Part shown: positions 1-11,712 of the stretch, in pieces
Layout: each line of letters opens with the position of its first letter
How positions within the stretch are numbered: position 1 is the stretch's first letter
Assembly: GCF_000143415.4 (NCBI RefSeq)
Contig: NW_003314277.1
Span: 1,278,963-1,326,939 of the forward strand
Length of the DNA stretch: 47,977 nt
From: Selaginella moellendorffii
Taxonomy: Eukaryota; Streptophyta; Lycopodiopsida; Selaginellales; Selaginellaceae
Direction: 5' to 3'
Made by a program: the position numbers and the translations under genes
Notes under the pieces: generated by a model
The model's database searches: none
The model's input: the letters and a program-made list of their open reading frames with translations, nothing else
Told to the model about the DNA's origin: nothing

Positions 1-613
1 GGCGGGGGGGGGGGGGGCTGTAGGGGGTTCCAAAAGTATAGTAGCGAGAGTGTGGGGGTTGGACCCCAATGGAGCCAATTGGGCCAGAAAATGCCAATTT
101 GGCCCAGGAAGGCTATACCAAGGTGTTGGATGATGAGATAATCGGGAAGTCCAAGGCTAAAGTGAATATGGATTGACAAACGGGATAGTTTGGTGAAGTG
201 TTCAAGAGCCGGTTTTAGTTGCCCCGGGAGATCGAATGGTCGATGCTCCCAGTCCAAGTGTGGGTGGCACTACCTACTTGGATACCTAGCGTGGCTCAAT
301 GGAACCTCACTCTAGCCCCATGGCTAGAGCACCCAAGGGTGGAAGGTGAGGAGAGTACCCATGAGGCTTGCGTAGGGCCACAGTGTTCCGAAATGTTATC
401 CCAAGGTCTCAGATGGTGGAAAAGAAGAGGAGCAGTCCTTTGGTGTAATGACCAAGGATGCAATCATATGGTGAGGAAGTCCCAGAGAACGAGGGGACTT
501 CGTGATCAGGCCTGTAGGCCTTGATCTAGTGGTAATGTGGCGAACACGGCCATGGACAAAAAGGGATTTGGTGGGGATAGAAAAAGGGATATTGGGGAAG
601 GTTATTCCCCATG
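1..613 (+). repeat. 5' part of an older LTR (family A, G-tract subtype)
   Basis: This is the middle of a long LTR, entering from outside the window. It opens with a G tract and then follows the same order of sequence as the LTRs at 614-2226 and 6247-8008. It stops at CCATG (609-613), where a younger element of the same family inserted, and resumes at 8014. The G tract occupies the place where other LTRs of the family carry a hexamer-based satellite. The short open frames here are noncoding. Confidence 0.75.
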
Positions 614-2226
614 TGTGAGACACAAAATCCCTAGGCCCCAAAGTGGAGCCGGAAGGGTGCCATGTGGTAATGGCAGAAGCGAAAACAAAACGAGCGTAAC
701 ACATTTGGACTAAAAGCTCCAACTTGAAAGGTCAAAAGCGGGAATAGAACTCCCAATGAAGTGCACAAAGAACAAGCATGAAGCGAGAAATAAGTGAGGC
801 TCCAAAAAGGGACCCAAAAGGACTAACACATGACACGTGGAAGTGTCCGAGATGGACCTGAGATGGAGTCCGAGATGGAGTTCGAGATGGACCCGAGATG
901 GAGTCCGAGATGGACCCGAGTTGGAGTTGGAGGTGGGCCCGAGATGGAGTCCGAGATGGACCCAAGTTGGAGTCCGAGGTGGGCCCGAGATGGAGTCCGA
1001 GATGGACCCGAGATGGAGTCCGAGATAGAGTCCGAGATGGACCCGAGATGGAGTCCGAGATGGAGTCCGAGATGGAGTCCAAGGTCGAGACCGAGACCGG
1101 GACCGAGACCGAGACCGGGACCGCGGCCGAGACCGAGGCCGAGACCGAGGCCAAGCTTGAGTCCGAGCCCAAGCCCGAGCCCGAGTCCGAGCCTGAGTCC
1201 GAGTCTAAGTCCGAGTCCGAGTCCGAGTCCGAGTCCGAGTCCGTGAAAACCCAAAGCGTTCATCTCCCAGACCTTGGGGGGTTTGGTGAGCTCCAAAAGT
1301 ATAGTGGGGGGAGGACTGCAGTGGAACCAGTTTGGCCAGGAAAGGCCAGTTTGGCCCAGAAAGGCTGTACCCAGTGTTGGGTGATGAGCTGCCCACTGGG
1401 AAGTCCAAGACTAGAGTGAATACGGACTGACAAGCGGGGTAGCTTGGTGAAGTGTTCAAGAGCTGGCTCTAGTTCCCCTGGGAGATCGGCTGGCCGATGC
1501 TCTCAGTCCAAGTGTGGGTGGCACTACCTACTTGGATACCTAGCGTGGCTTAATGGAACCTCGCTCTAAGCCCATGGCTAAAGCACCTAAAGGCGGAAGG
1601 TGGGGAGAGTACCCATGAGGTCCGCGTAGGGCCACGGTGTTCCGAAATGTTGTCCCAAAGTCCCAGACTATGGAAAGGAAGAGGAGTAGCCCTCTGGTGT
1701 GGTGGCCAGGGACACAGTCACACAGTGAGGAAGTCCTAGAGGACAGTGGGACTTGGTGGTCGGGCCCCTAGGCCTTGATCTAGTGGTAGTGTTGGCGAAC
1801 ACGGCCAAGGACAGAAAGGGACTTGGTGGGGACTAGAAAGGAGATATTGGGGAAGGCTATTCCCCATGTCTGCGGGCATCCTAAGGATGCTAAGGAGTGG
1901 ATCTGGGATGACCACTCATGGACGGATGGCCCAGTCTTGGAGAGAAGGGATTGCAATGCAAGTGGTGTTGGACCACCGAGGTGATTGGGCATAGCCTAGT
2001 GTAACGGGCTGGTATATTGGTGGTGCTTTGGGGTGTCGGTCATGGGACCAGACACGTGGAGCACTTGGACCAAGTGCAAAAGTTGAGTGGCATGGATGCC
2101 ATTTCTTGGGGCTAGCAAGCCCCAAATCCTGAGTGAGACTTATGGAGGTTGTGAATGAGACTCCTCCACGTGGTCGGAGGTGTGGTTAAGTGACTAAAGT
2201 AGAATGAAAAAAATTAGTCACTTACA
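614..2226 (+). repeat. 5' LTR of the 614-8008 element
   Basis: It starts TGTGAGACAC and ends CTTACA, 1,613 bp long. It contains a hexamer-based satellite (847-1242) and a small hairpin near 2085 (TGGCATGGATGCCA). The right LTR at 6247-8008 is 1,762 bp; much of the difference lies in satellite length, the rest in small indels elsewhere. Confidence 0.88.
847..1242 (+). repeat. Hexamer-based satellite inside the LTR
   Basis: Three blocks run in order: GAGATGGAGTCC/GAGATGGACCC units, then GAGACC/GGGACC units, then GAGTCC/GAGCCC units. Stop codons are nearly absent in several frames, so long Asp/Glu/Arg/Ser/Leu-rich frames appear on both strands. The same composition in all frames and the position inside an LTR argue against a protein. 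Confidence 0.85.
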
Positions 2227-2229
2227 ATT

Positions 2230-2241
2230 TGGTATCGGAGC
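2230..2241 (+). other. Primer binding site (initiator-Met tRNA type)
   Basis: TGGTATCGGAGC, 3 nt after the LTR end, matches the usual plant site TGGTATCAGAGC with one change. It would prime minus-strand DNA synthesis. Confidence 0.85.
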
Positions 2242-5200
2242 TGTTCTTTAGTCCGACTTTTATTGGTGGCCAAGTATATCACCACTTGTATTGGAATTGG
2301 AAAGTCCTAGGTATGGACCTATCCTCGAGGAATAGCATGTCGAGAGGACATGGCTCTCCACTCGAGTTCATGCGTGAACTTGTGCATGATGTGGTGGATG
2401 GAAAAGGGCCAGTAAGGGAACGACTTTGGGATCTTGGGAATAGTATGAGGGTTTCCTTAAAGAGTTGAGGATGTGATCCAGATGAGCGTTTGACACAGCA
2501 AATTGGCTAATGTAGTTGTGGTAAACAACTATAGTTGGGATCACGGGAAAGATGCAAACTCCAAAACGATAATAGAGTCACAAGATTACCCTCATATAGT
2601 TGAGGCTAGTGCTCATGAATTTGAAACTAGAATTGATGACCGTGGGAGGTCAAATACGGAAGAGGACACAAGTCCTTGAAATGGTAGCCAAGGCTATCTT
2701 TAATAAATGCTGGAACAACCCAAGGAGTAGGGGGTGTACTTAGAGGATGAGTTGGTATTCTTATCACATGGACAAGTGGTCATAATGGGCAAAAGGTTTC
2801 CCCTAGAGAGCAAATTAAGTGTCGGAGTAACACTTGCAAAGATGGTCCTTGTGAGTAGGACATGAATACAAGGAGTTGTATTCCAGTGAGCTAGCACCTC
2901 AAAAATAAGACCTCATGGGTCGTCAAATTAGCAAAGTGCAAAAAGTTGAATGACTCCAATAGAGTTAAGGAATAATCCTAAGGGATTGATGGAAACATTT
3001 GGACTGAGGTGTGTGGTGCCTCATGAAGGATGGGGAGAATCTTGAGATCTATGCATGAGAACAATGTGTATCTCATTGATGACAGAAGGTGTCATACTAA
3101 AGTCGTGGGAAAGAGTTTCCCGGAAGAAAACAACTTTGACACAAAGTTGTGCATAAACTCTATGGTGCAGTGCTAATGGATAATTGGCATAAGAGACAAC
3201 CATATTGGTCTTGGCAAAAAGACCTAGACACAAGTAAGAAGTGTCATAAAGGTAAGCTCATGGAGCCGATGGTGTGGAGACACCGAAGGTGCCAAGGTGT
3301 GCTGCCTTGAGGTCAAGTTGGTGGGTTCATGAGAACCCCATCCAAAGGAATCCCAATGGAAATGGGAATGGCATAGCCTAAGCTAGAAGGCAGGTGGTTA
3401 GAGTGTGGTGACCTAGATAATAATGGAGGTGTGGAAGCACCAACAATGAGTTGTAGGACTTGACAACTATGAGGCAACTAAGCAAAAGGTGCAAAATAAT
3501 TCGTTAAATTAGTAGAAGGCAACTACCTAAGACTTTTTATTGGGATAAGGAAGTTAAAAATACCCTTATGGGGGATAAATTGCTTATGTTGCGATATAGT
3601 AAGTCAATGTCGAAAGGGGAATGCTCATTGTCAGAGAGACCATCATTGGGACACCCAAACACTTTAGAACATCAGAAGGTGGTGTTTGGTGTTATGAGGG
3701 CAATGGATAATGCCCAAGGGACAAAGTCCCTAGCGAATGGTGGATAGGAGGTGCTATCCAAATGTCCAAGGTTGCGGAGACGAGAGAAGTCTGTTTACCC
3801 AAATTGGACAAAGCCAAAAGGGGGATTTTGGCAAGGCTAGTGATGGGCATATGAAGGCCCATAAGTAGCAATGATAATCCCAGTGTGTAGGATTACAAGG
3901 TGAGAAAACCCGGATTGAGGAACCACTCCCTAGGCTGTCGGGTAGGTTCATCCCTATGAATACTTGCTAAGGCATGGTAGAAAGTGCAAAGCTATCTTCT
4001 TAGTTTGGAGGAGAATAACCGAAGGAAATGTATGAGTCCAAAAAACAAGTAGTAAAGGGATAGAACCGGACTATAGGAATTGACAGGTATAACCAAGGGT
4101 GGTTATGGAAGTTGGGAGTAAAAAATCAAGTGGGTGCTCAAGCATGTTGTTACTAGCGATCGGGATGCCATGGAGGGTCTAAAGCATTAGGTTGTCCATG
4201 TTAGACTATATGGTAATTGGAAAGTTTGCAAATGGAGAGACCTTAGCAAGCTAAGGAACAGAGTTCCTTGAACGTTCCCCTAGGTAGATAAGTACCTAAA
4301 CATCCAAGTGTGAATAGTTTATAGTGCGCACAAAATCAGAGTGGCGTAGTAAAAGCGTGGTCTTGAAGTTTGCCAAGAGGCGAGGCTATCAAGGTTAGGG
4401 AAGTAGTTCCTGAGTGTTCAAAGAGAGGGCTTTGAACGAAAGTCGATGGTTAAAGACTTTCACGCTTATGCATGAACCATATTACAGTGGTCGGATGACT
4501 TGCTAAGTGAGATTGGCAAGTCAGGGGAACGAATACCCTAGCTGAAGGAGCCAACTTCAAAGGGGTGGCCCATATGGCCAAGCATGATCACAGACTTGTC
4601 AAGTGAGAAGACTTGGCAGTGCGGAGGAACTAGGTTCCTAAGTGGTGATCTATAGCGTGCTTTAAATATAAGTTGGTGCACCAGCGTGGGGAGTCACGCC
4701 AGGCATCCGGTGTGATGCCGTCCGTAGATGCATATACGGAGGTTGGGTTCGAGTCCCGACTCTCTAGTGCTTGGGTTCGAGTCCCAATTCACTAGGGCGC
4801 GGTGATGGTTTGGAATATGAGGACACTCATTTTTCGGTGGTCATGGACTCTTAGTAAAGAGACTAGCTTGGGCACACCGCCACAGAGTCGTGATGCACGG
4901 TTAGATTGCTTAGTGTGAAAGCTCGGCATATCTAACTTGAAAACTTTGGTGCAAGTGGCACCAAGGACGTGGTGAATGAGATGGGGACATCCAATCTCAG
5001 TGGCTATGGACCCTTGGCCGGATGGGCTGGCTTGGGTGCACCGCCAAGTGTGAGGGATGCCCCTGGGGTCATGGTCAGCAACTTAAAGGTCTAGAAGACC
5101 TAGTACCTATTGGCAAACCTATTAAGGTGCCAAGGATAGATCACTAGGTGATGTTATAGCCAAAACAAGGACAAGGTCTTTATGAGGTTAAGGGATAAAG

Positions 5201-6232
5201 TTCCAAGTTCAAAGTGTTGATTGGAACTATTGATGATAGTGTGGCTTGTCAAGGTGACCAAGTGAGAAGGACACCTAAGGGAAATGAGATATGTCAATGT
5301 GATGGCATAGTGAGTCCAAGGAAAGTAGTCTTTATAAAAGACCTATGGGAGGGTCACAAAATTGGGCCGTGGATAAAGCTCACAGCAGAAGATGCTAAAG
5401 AGACGTACTAGGGGTGAACACCCTCCGGACTTGGCAAAAGAGAGTCTTTGCTATGAAACCGAAAGGATACCTCAAAAATGAGCTAGCGATCCTATGTTGT
5501 TAGGTGCAACAATCAAGGATAGGAGCAAAAGACTAGTGGCTAAGTAAAAAGCCATGGGAATCATGAGAAAGAATCCAAATGGCAAAGTTAGGCCAAAAAC
5601 ACTAAAGTGTTAGGTGCTAATGGATTGTGGGAAAGGCAATGTGCTCCCAAGGATGGATTCCCAATTACTCCAATGTGGCGAAAGTGGAAGCTCCAAGGGT
5701 GGGAGCAGTAAGGTAGCTAAATGATAGGGCCGTGGACAGCTCTACCACAAATTATGATAACTGAAATTTAGTGTCAAAGGTGGCATGAAATCGAAGAGAG
5801 GATGATATTGCCCTCAAGTAGAGAACTTCCTAGGATGGGGAAGTGGAGTTGCACAATATGTGCAATGCAAGGTGTCAAAGACACTTAGGAAATTGACTTC
5901 GAGAAGTGAGAATTAAAAGTTCCAAAGTGCAAAGGTTATATCAATGGAAAGTGAGACCACTTGAAAATGAGTAGTGGGATTGAGTTAGAGAAGGTGTCTC
6001 TAACAGGTTTAGTGAGAACTAAACCAATAAAAGGAGAGAACCACCACAAGTGGTCGAATGAGCCTCTAAGTTGGAGAGGCTATGCCCCTTAGAGGATGGA
6101 CAAGGCATGGTGAGCCTTTGGTGTCAAACCATAAACAAATATTGGCTGGGTGCTAAGGACGGGAAAGGTAATACATGTTGGTATTACTTTATAAAATGGT
6201 TTATCATTCGATGAGGACATCGAACTTCGTCT
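2242..6232 (+). other. Noncoding interior of the LTR element
   Basis: About 4 kb without a frame longer than about 80 codons and with no recognisable gag, protease, RT or integrase. The same sequence recurs in inverse orientation at 33961-37993 and, diverged, at 8395-11006. The only landmark is a pair of tRNA-type B boxes at 4746-4784. Confidence 0.75.
4746..4784 (+). promoter_or_regulatory. Twin tRNA-like B boxes (GGTTCGAGTCC)
   Basis: GGTTCGAGTCC occurs at 4746-4756 and 4774-4784, 28 nt apart, each in a T-loop-like context. The pair is kept in the minus-strand copy (35422-35432 and 35450-35460); in the older copy only the second remains intact (10838-10848). I see no convincing A box or 7-nt anticodon loop, so this is not called a tRNA. 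It may be a tRNA-derived fragment. Confidence 0.5.
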
Positions 6233-6246
6233 ATGGGTGGTGGAGT
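6233..6246 (+). other. Polypurine tract
   Basis: A purine-rich stretch (ATGGGTGGTGGAGT) directly precedes the TGTGAGAC start of the 3' LTR, where plus-strand priming would occur. Confidence 0.6.
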
Positions 6247-8008
6247 TGTGAGACACAAAATCCCTAGGCCCCAAAGTGGAGTCGGAAGGGTGCCATGTGG
6301 TAATGGCAAAAGCGAAAACAAAATGAGCGTAACACATTTGGACTAAAAGCTCTGACTTGAAAGGTCGAGAGCGGGAGTGGAACTCCCAACGAAGTGCTCA
6401 AAGAACAAGCACGAAGCGAGCAATAAGTGAAGCTCCAAAAAGGGACCCAAAAGGACCAACACATGACATGTGGAAGTGTCCGAGATGGACCCGAGATGGA
6501 ATCCGAGATGGAGTCCAAGATGGAGTCCGAGATGGACCCGAGTTGGAGTCCGAGGTGGGCCCAAGATGGAGTCCGAGATGGAGTCCGAGATGGACCCGAG
6601 ATGGAGTCCGAGATGGAGACCGAGATGGACCCGAGTTGGAGTCTGAGGTGGGCCCGAGATGGAGTCCAAGATGGACCCGAGATGGAGTCCGAGATGGAGT
6701 CCAAGATGGACCCGAGATGGAATCCGAGATGGAGTCCGAGATGGACCCGAGATGGAATCCGAGATGGAGTCCGAGATGGACCCAAGATGGAGTCCGAGAT
6801 GGAGTCCGAGAAGGACCCGAGATGGATTCCAAGGTCGAGACCAAGACCGGGACCGAGACCGGGACCGAGACCGAGACCGGGACCGAGACCGAGATCGAGA
6901 CCGAGACCGAGACCGAGACCGAGACTGAGGCCGAGACCGAGACTGAGGCCGAGACCGAGCCCGAGCCCGAGCCCGAGTCCGAGTCCGAGTCCGAGTCCGA
7001 GTTCGAGTCTGAGAGGGTGAAAGCCCAAAGCGTTCGTCTCCCAGACCCTGGGGGGTTTGATGAGCTCCAAAAGTATAGTGGGGGGAGGACTGTAGTGGAG
7101 CCAGTTTGGCCAGGAAAGGCCAGTTTGGCCCAGAAAGGCTGTACCCAGTGTTGGGTGATGAGCTGCCTACTGGGAAGTCCAAGACTAGAGTGAACACGGA
7201 CCGACAAGCGGGGTAGCTTGGTGAAGTGTTCAAGAGCCGGCTTTAATTCCCCTGGGAGATCGGCTGGCTGATGCTCTCAGTCCAAGTGTGGGTGGCACTA
7301 CCTACTTGGATACTTGGCATGGCTCAACGGAACCTCGCTCTAAGCCCATGGCTAGAGCACCTAAAGGCGGAAGGCGGGGAGAGTACCCATGAGGCCCGCG
7401 TAGGGCCACGGTGTTCCGAAATGTTGTCCCAAAGTCCCAGACTGTGGAAAGGAAGAGGAGTAGCCCTCTGGTGTTGTGGCCAGGGACACAGTCACATAGT
7501 GAGGAAGTCCTAGAGGACAGTGGGACTTGGTGGTCGGGCCCCTGGGCCTTGATTTAGTGGTAGTGTTGGCGAACACGGCCAAGGACAGAAAGGGACTTGG
7601 TGGGAACCAGAAAGGAGATATTGGGGAAAGTTATTCCCCATGTCTGCAGGCATCCTAAGGATGCTAAGGAGTGGATCTGGGATGACCACTCATGGATGGA
7701 TGGCCCAGTCTTGGAGAGAAGGGATTGCAATGCAGGTGGTGTTGGACCACCGATGTGACCAAGGTGATTCGGCATTGCCTAGGGTAACGGGCTGGTATGT
7801 TGGTGGTGCCTTGGGGTGTCGGTCATGGGACTGGACACGTGGAGCATTTGGACCAAGTGCAAAGGTTGAGTGGCATGGATGCCATTCTCGGGGCTAGCAA
7901 GCCCCAAGTCCTGAGTGGGACTTATGAAGGTTATGAATGAGACTCCTCCACGTGGTCGGAGGTGCGGTTAAGTGACTAAAGTAGAATGGAAAAAATTAGT
8001 CGCTTACA
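6247..8008 (+). repeat. 3' LTR of the 614-8008 element
   Basis: It has the same termini as the 5' LTR (TGTGAGACAC to CTTACA) and is followed by the CCATG target duplication at 8009-8013. Its satellite block (6478-7012) is about 140 bp longer than in the 5' LTR. Confidence 0.88.
6478..7012 (+). repeat. Satellite in the 3' LTR
   Basis: The same three-block organisation as at 847-1242 (GAGATGGA..., then GAGACC, then GAGTCC), with more repeats. It creates overlapping open frames of up to 296 codons on both strands, which I treat as noncoding. Confidence 0.85.
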
Positions 8009-8013
8009 CCATG
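8009..8013. repeat. Target site duplication CCATG (partner 609-613)
   Basis: CCATG follows the 3' LTR end and matches CCATG just before the 5' LTR. Removing the element and one copy restores the continuous older LTR. Confidence 0.85.
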
Positions 8014-8379
8014 CTTGCAAGCATCCTAAGGATGCTAAGGAGTGGATATGGGATGACCACTCATAGACAGATGGCCCAGTCTTTGAGAGATGGGATTGTG
8101 ATGTAGGTGGTGTTGGATCACCAGTGTGACAAAGGTGTATAAGCATGGCCTTAGTGTAACAGGCTGATATATCTATGGTACCTTTAGGTGTTGGTCATGA
8201 GATTGGACACACGGAGCACTTAGACCAAGTGCAAAGGTTGAGTGGCATGGATGCCAATTTTGGGGCTAGCAAGCCCCAAGTCCTAAATTGGACTTATCGA
8301 TGTTGTGACTAAGACTCCTCCAAGTGATCAGAGGTGTGGTTAAGTGACTAAAGTAGAATGGAAAAATTAGTCACTTACA
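8014..8379 (+). repeat. 3' part of the older LTR
   Basis: Continuation of the LTR broken at 613. It ends with GTCACTTACA, and 3 nt later a diverged primer site, TGGTATTGGAGC (8383-8394), begins the interior of the older element. Confidence 0.8.
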
Positions 8380-11006
8380 ATTTGGTATTGGAGCTGTTCC
8401 TTACTCCGAATTTTATTGGTGGTCAAGTATATCATCACTTGTCTTAGCATTAGAAGGTCCTAGGAGTGGGCTTATCCTCAAGGAGTAGCGTGTCGAAAGA
8501 GCATGGCTCTTCACCTTAGTTCATAAGTGAACCTGTTAGCAATGTGTTGGATAAAAAATGAGCCAATGAGGGAGCGACTTTGGGATCTTGAGAATAGTAT
8601 AAGGTTTTCCTCAGAGAGTTGAGGATGTGATCCAGATGACCATTTAACTTAACAAACTGGCTAATATAGTTATGGTAAAAAACTATAGTGGGATCACAGG
8701 AAAGATAAAGACTTCAAAACAATAAAGGAATCACAAGATTATCCTCATATAGTTGAGGCTGGTGCTCATGAATTTGAGGCCGGAATTAATGACCATGAAA
8801 GGTCAAATACGGATGAGGACACAAGTCCTTGAAATTGTAGCCAAGGCTACCTTTTATAAAAGTTGGAACAAACCCAAGGAGTTGGGGGTATACTCAGAGG
8901 ATGAGTCAGTATTCTCATCATATGGATGGATAGTCCTAAGGAGCAAAGGTAGGCCATAGGGAACGGAAAATAATCAAGTGTTAGAATAACATTTACAAAG
9001 ATGGTCCTTATGAGTACGACATGGATACAAAAAGTTGTATTCCAACGAGCTGGCACCTCAAAAGTAGGACCTTACGGGTCATCAAATTAACAAAGTTCAA
9101 AAAGTTGGATGACTCAAGTAGAGTCAAAGAATGGTCTTAAGGGATTGGTAGAAGCATTTGGACTAAGGTGTGTTGCGCCCACGAAGGATGAGGAGGATCA
9201 TAAGATCCAAGTATAAAAACAATAGATATCTCATTGATGGCAGAATATGCCATACTAAATTCGTGGGAAAAAGGTTCCCAAAAGAAAATAAGTAAGAAGT
9301 GTCATAAAGGTAGAGTCATGGAGCCAATGGTGTAGAGATACTGAATGTGCCAAAGCGTGATACCTTGAAGTCAAGTTAGTGGGTTCATGAAAACCCTTTC
9401 CTAAAGGAATTCTAATGGAAGTGGGAATGGCATAACCTAAGTTAGAAGGCATGCAGCTGAAGTGTGGTGACCCAAATAATGATGGAGATGTGAAAGCACC
9501 AACAATGAGTTGTAGAACTTAACAACTATGAAGCAACTAAGAAAAAAGTGCAAAATAATTAATCAAAATGGTAGAAGGTAATTACCCAAGACTTCTTATT
9601 AGGATAAGGAAGTTAAATATACCTTTATGGGGGATAAATTGCTTATGTTGTGATATAGTAAATCAATGTCGTAAAAGGAATGTTCATTGTAAAAAATGGA
9701 CATCATTGGGGCACCCAAACACTCTAAAACACCAAGAAGTGGTATTTGGTGTTGTGAGGGCATTAAATAAGGCACAAAGGATTAAGTCCCAAATGAATAA
9801 TGAATAAAAGGTGCTATCCAAACGTCTAAGGTTACAGAGATGGGAGAAGTCTATCTACCCAAATTGGACAAAGCTAAAATAAGATTTTGGTAAGGCTAGT
9901 GATGAGCATATAAAAGCCCATAAGTAGCAACATTAATCCTAGTGTGTGGGATTACAAGGTGAGTATACCCAGATTGAGGAACCACTCCCTATGCTACCAA
10001 GTAGGTTCATCCCTATGAATACTTGCTAAGGTATGGTAGAAGGTGCAAATCTATCCTTCTGGACTAGAGGAGAATAACCAAAGGAAACGTGTGAGGCCAA
10101 AAAGCAAGTAGTAAAGGGATAAAACCGAATCATAAGAATCGAAGGGTTTAACCAAAGGTGGTTATGCGAGTTGAGAGTGGATAATCAAGTGGGTGCTCGA
10201 GCCAGTTATTATTAGCAATCGTGATGCCATAGAGAGTCTAAAATATTGAATTATCCATATTAGACTATATAACAATTAAAAACCTTGCAAAAGGAAAGGC
10301 TTTAGCAAGTTAAGGGCTAGAGTTCCTTCAAAGTTCCCAAAGATAATTCTAGGTAGCTAACTAGTACCTAGAAAAGTAAATGTAAATGGTTCACATAATG
10401 CGCAAAATCAGAGTGGCGCAACAAAAGCATAGTTTTGAAGCTTGCCATAAGGCAAAATGGGTTTAAATGAAAGTCGATGGTTAAGGACTTTCATATTTAT
10501 GCATGAACTATGCTACAGTGGTCGGATGACTTGCTAAACGAGATTAACAAATCAGAGGGAACAAATACCCTAGTTGAAGGTGCTAACTTCAAAAGTTAAC
10601 CACCCCCATGGGGTGGCCCATGGGGCTAAGCATGAAGGAGTCCATGCATGATCACAAACTTGTTAAGTGAGAGGACTTAGCAGTGTGGAAGAAATAGGTT
10701 CCTAAGCTGTGATTTGTAACACACTTAAAGTATAAATTAGTGCACCAGCGTGGGGAGTCATGCTAGGCATCTTAGCTGATGCTATCTGTAAATGCATATA
10801 CAAAGGTTGGGTTCGAATATTAACCCTCTAGTGCTTGGGTTCGAGTCCCAACTCACTAGGGCGTGGTGATAGTTTAGAATATGAAGACACTCATTTTTCG
10901 GTGGTCATGAACTCTCAGTAAGGAGACTGGCTTGGGCACATTGCCAAGCAGGGGATGCCCCTGAGTTGTGATACACGGTTAGATTGCCTAGTGTAAAAGC
11001 TCGGCA
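8380..11006 (+). mobile_element. Interior of the older non-autonomous LTR element (truncated)
   Basis: Diverged relative of the 2227-6246 interior, with many small indels and no coding capacity. It follows the same order up to AAAGCTCGGCAT (about 11006), then switches to unrelated sequence. Its 3' half and 3' LTR are not seen in continuity. Confidence 0.7.
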
Positions 11007-11161
11007 TTCACAAAGTAAGCTCTTTAAGCTTGTCGCATTTTCCCTTTCCCGTCACCATTAATAAACCATGAGCTCAATGGTATTATGTAGCCTCATCTCA
11101 ACCTTAGCTTTCCAAAAACCATGTCTATGCAGGTGTATAACAATCTGTGCAACTTGGTAAG

Positions 11162-11711
11162 TGTAACACATATGATCATGAAATGAGATTTGGATATACT
11201 ATCACTGTGGATCCTTGGAACCTTGGGGGATAAATGAGGATAAAATAGCTACTAAGGGCTCTCTCATCAAGCAATTGCCCCTTTTCTAGTTAGCTTAAAG
11301 GGAGAGAGATAGAATGTGTTACATGTGGTATCGGAGCAAATGCTACGGTTCGATTCCCATTGATTAGTGGCTACTTAAAAATACTTGAGCAAGGTATATT
11401 CCTACCCTTAAATTTAAAATCATACGTATTGGGCATCTATGCGTATGTCCTTCCTTTTGGTGGAGCATCCATGGACGAAGGTATCCACCGTAAAATTGCA
11501 GTACTAGTGGATGACTAGTTGCCTCATATGGAATAACTAATTTACATAGTAGAAGGATTGGTAGATTCAGTGCGGAAATGGAGGTGCTAGTTCCCTTTGG
11601 CTCAATAGAGGTTGTTAGTCAATAGTCAATGAGGACATTGACATTTCTAAAAAGGGGGGTGAGTGTAGTGCATGTGATCATGGGATGAGATTTGAATATA
11701 CTGTCACCGTG
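11162..11711 (+). mobile_element. Miniature LTR retrotransposon (TRIM-like), 3' LTR interrupted
   Basis: A 162-bp terminal repeat (11162-11323) starts TGTAACACA and ends TGTGTTACA. After 2 nt comes a primer site TGGTATCGGAGC (11326-11337), then about 325 bp of interior, a purine tract AAAAAGGGGGGTGAG (11649-11663), and the start of a second terminal repeat at 11664. That second repeat is cut at about 11711 by a family-A LTR. There is no coding capacity. The same composite recurs at 17893-18450. The 155 bp before it (11007-11161) is also shared with 17742-17892. Confidence 0.75.
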
Positions 11712-11712
11712 A

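Larger units (their letters stand above)
614..8008 (+). mobile_element. Non-autonomous LTR retrotransposon, complete, with target duplication
   Basis: Two LTRs beginning TGTGAGACAC and ending CTTACA flank a 4-kb interior. A primer binding site (TGGTATCGGAGC, 2230-2241) follows the left LTR by 3 nt, and a purine-rich tract precedes the right LTR. A 5-bp target duplication, CCATG, lies at 609-613 and 8009-8013. The interior has no gag or pol frame, so mobilisation would need proteins supplied by another element (a large retrotransposon derivative). The insertion site lies inside an older LTR of the same family. Confidence 0.9.

Noticed and set aside
2080-2110. TGGCATGGATGCCA hairpin in family-A LTRs as an outside copy of the 24-bp palindrome
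   Set aside because: It shares only the GGCAT/ATGCC core, has a 2-nt centre and different flanks, and is fixed at one position in every LTR.
4680-4800. A tRNA gene around the GGTTCGAGTCC motifs
   Set aside because: The candidate anticodon stem encloses about 10 nt rather than 7, no acceptor stem pairs, and no A box fits.
6264-7233. Long open frames over the GAGATGGA/GAGACC satellites (also 823-1419, 32819-34105, 38732-39935), giving Arg/Ser-, Asp- or Leu/Gly-rich proteins
   Set aside because: They exist in several frames on both strands at once, arise from a hexamer repeat without stops, and lie inside LTRs.
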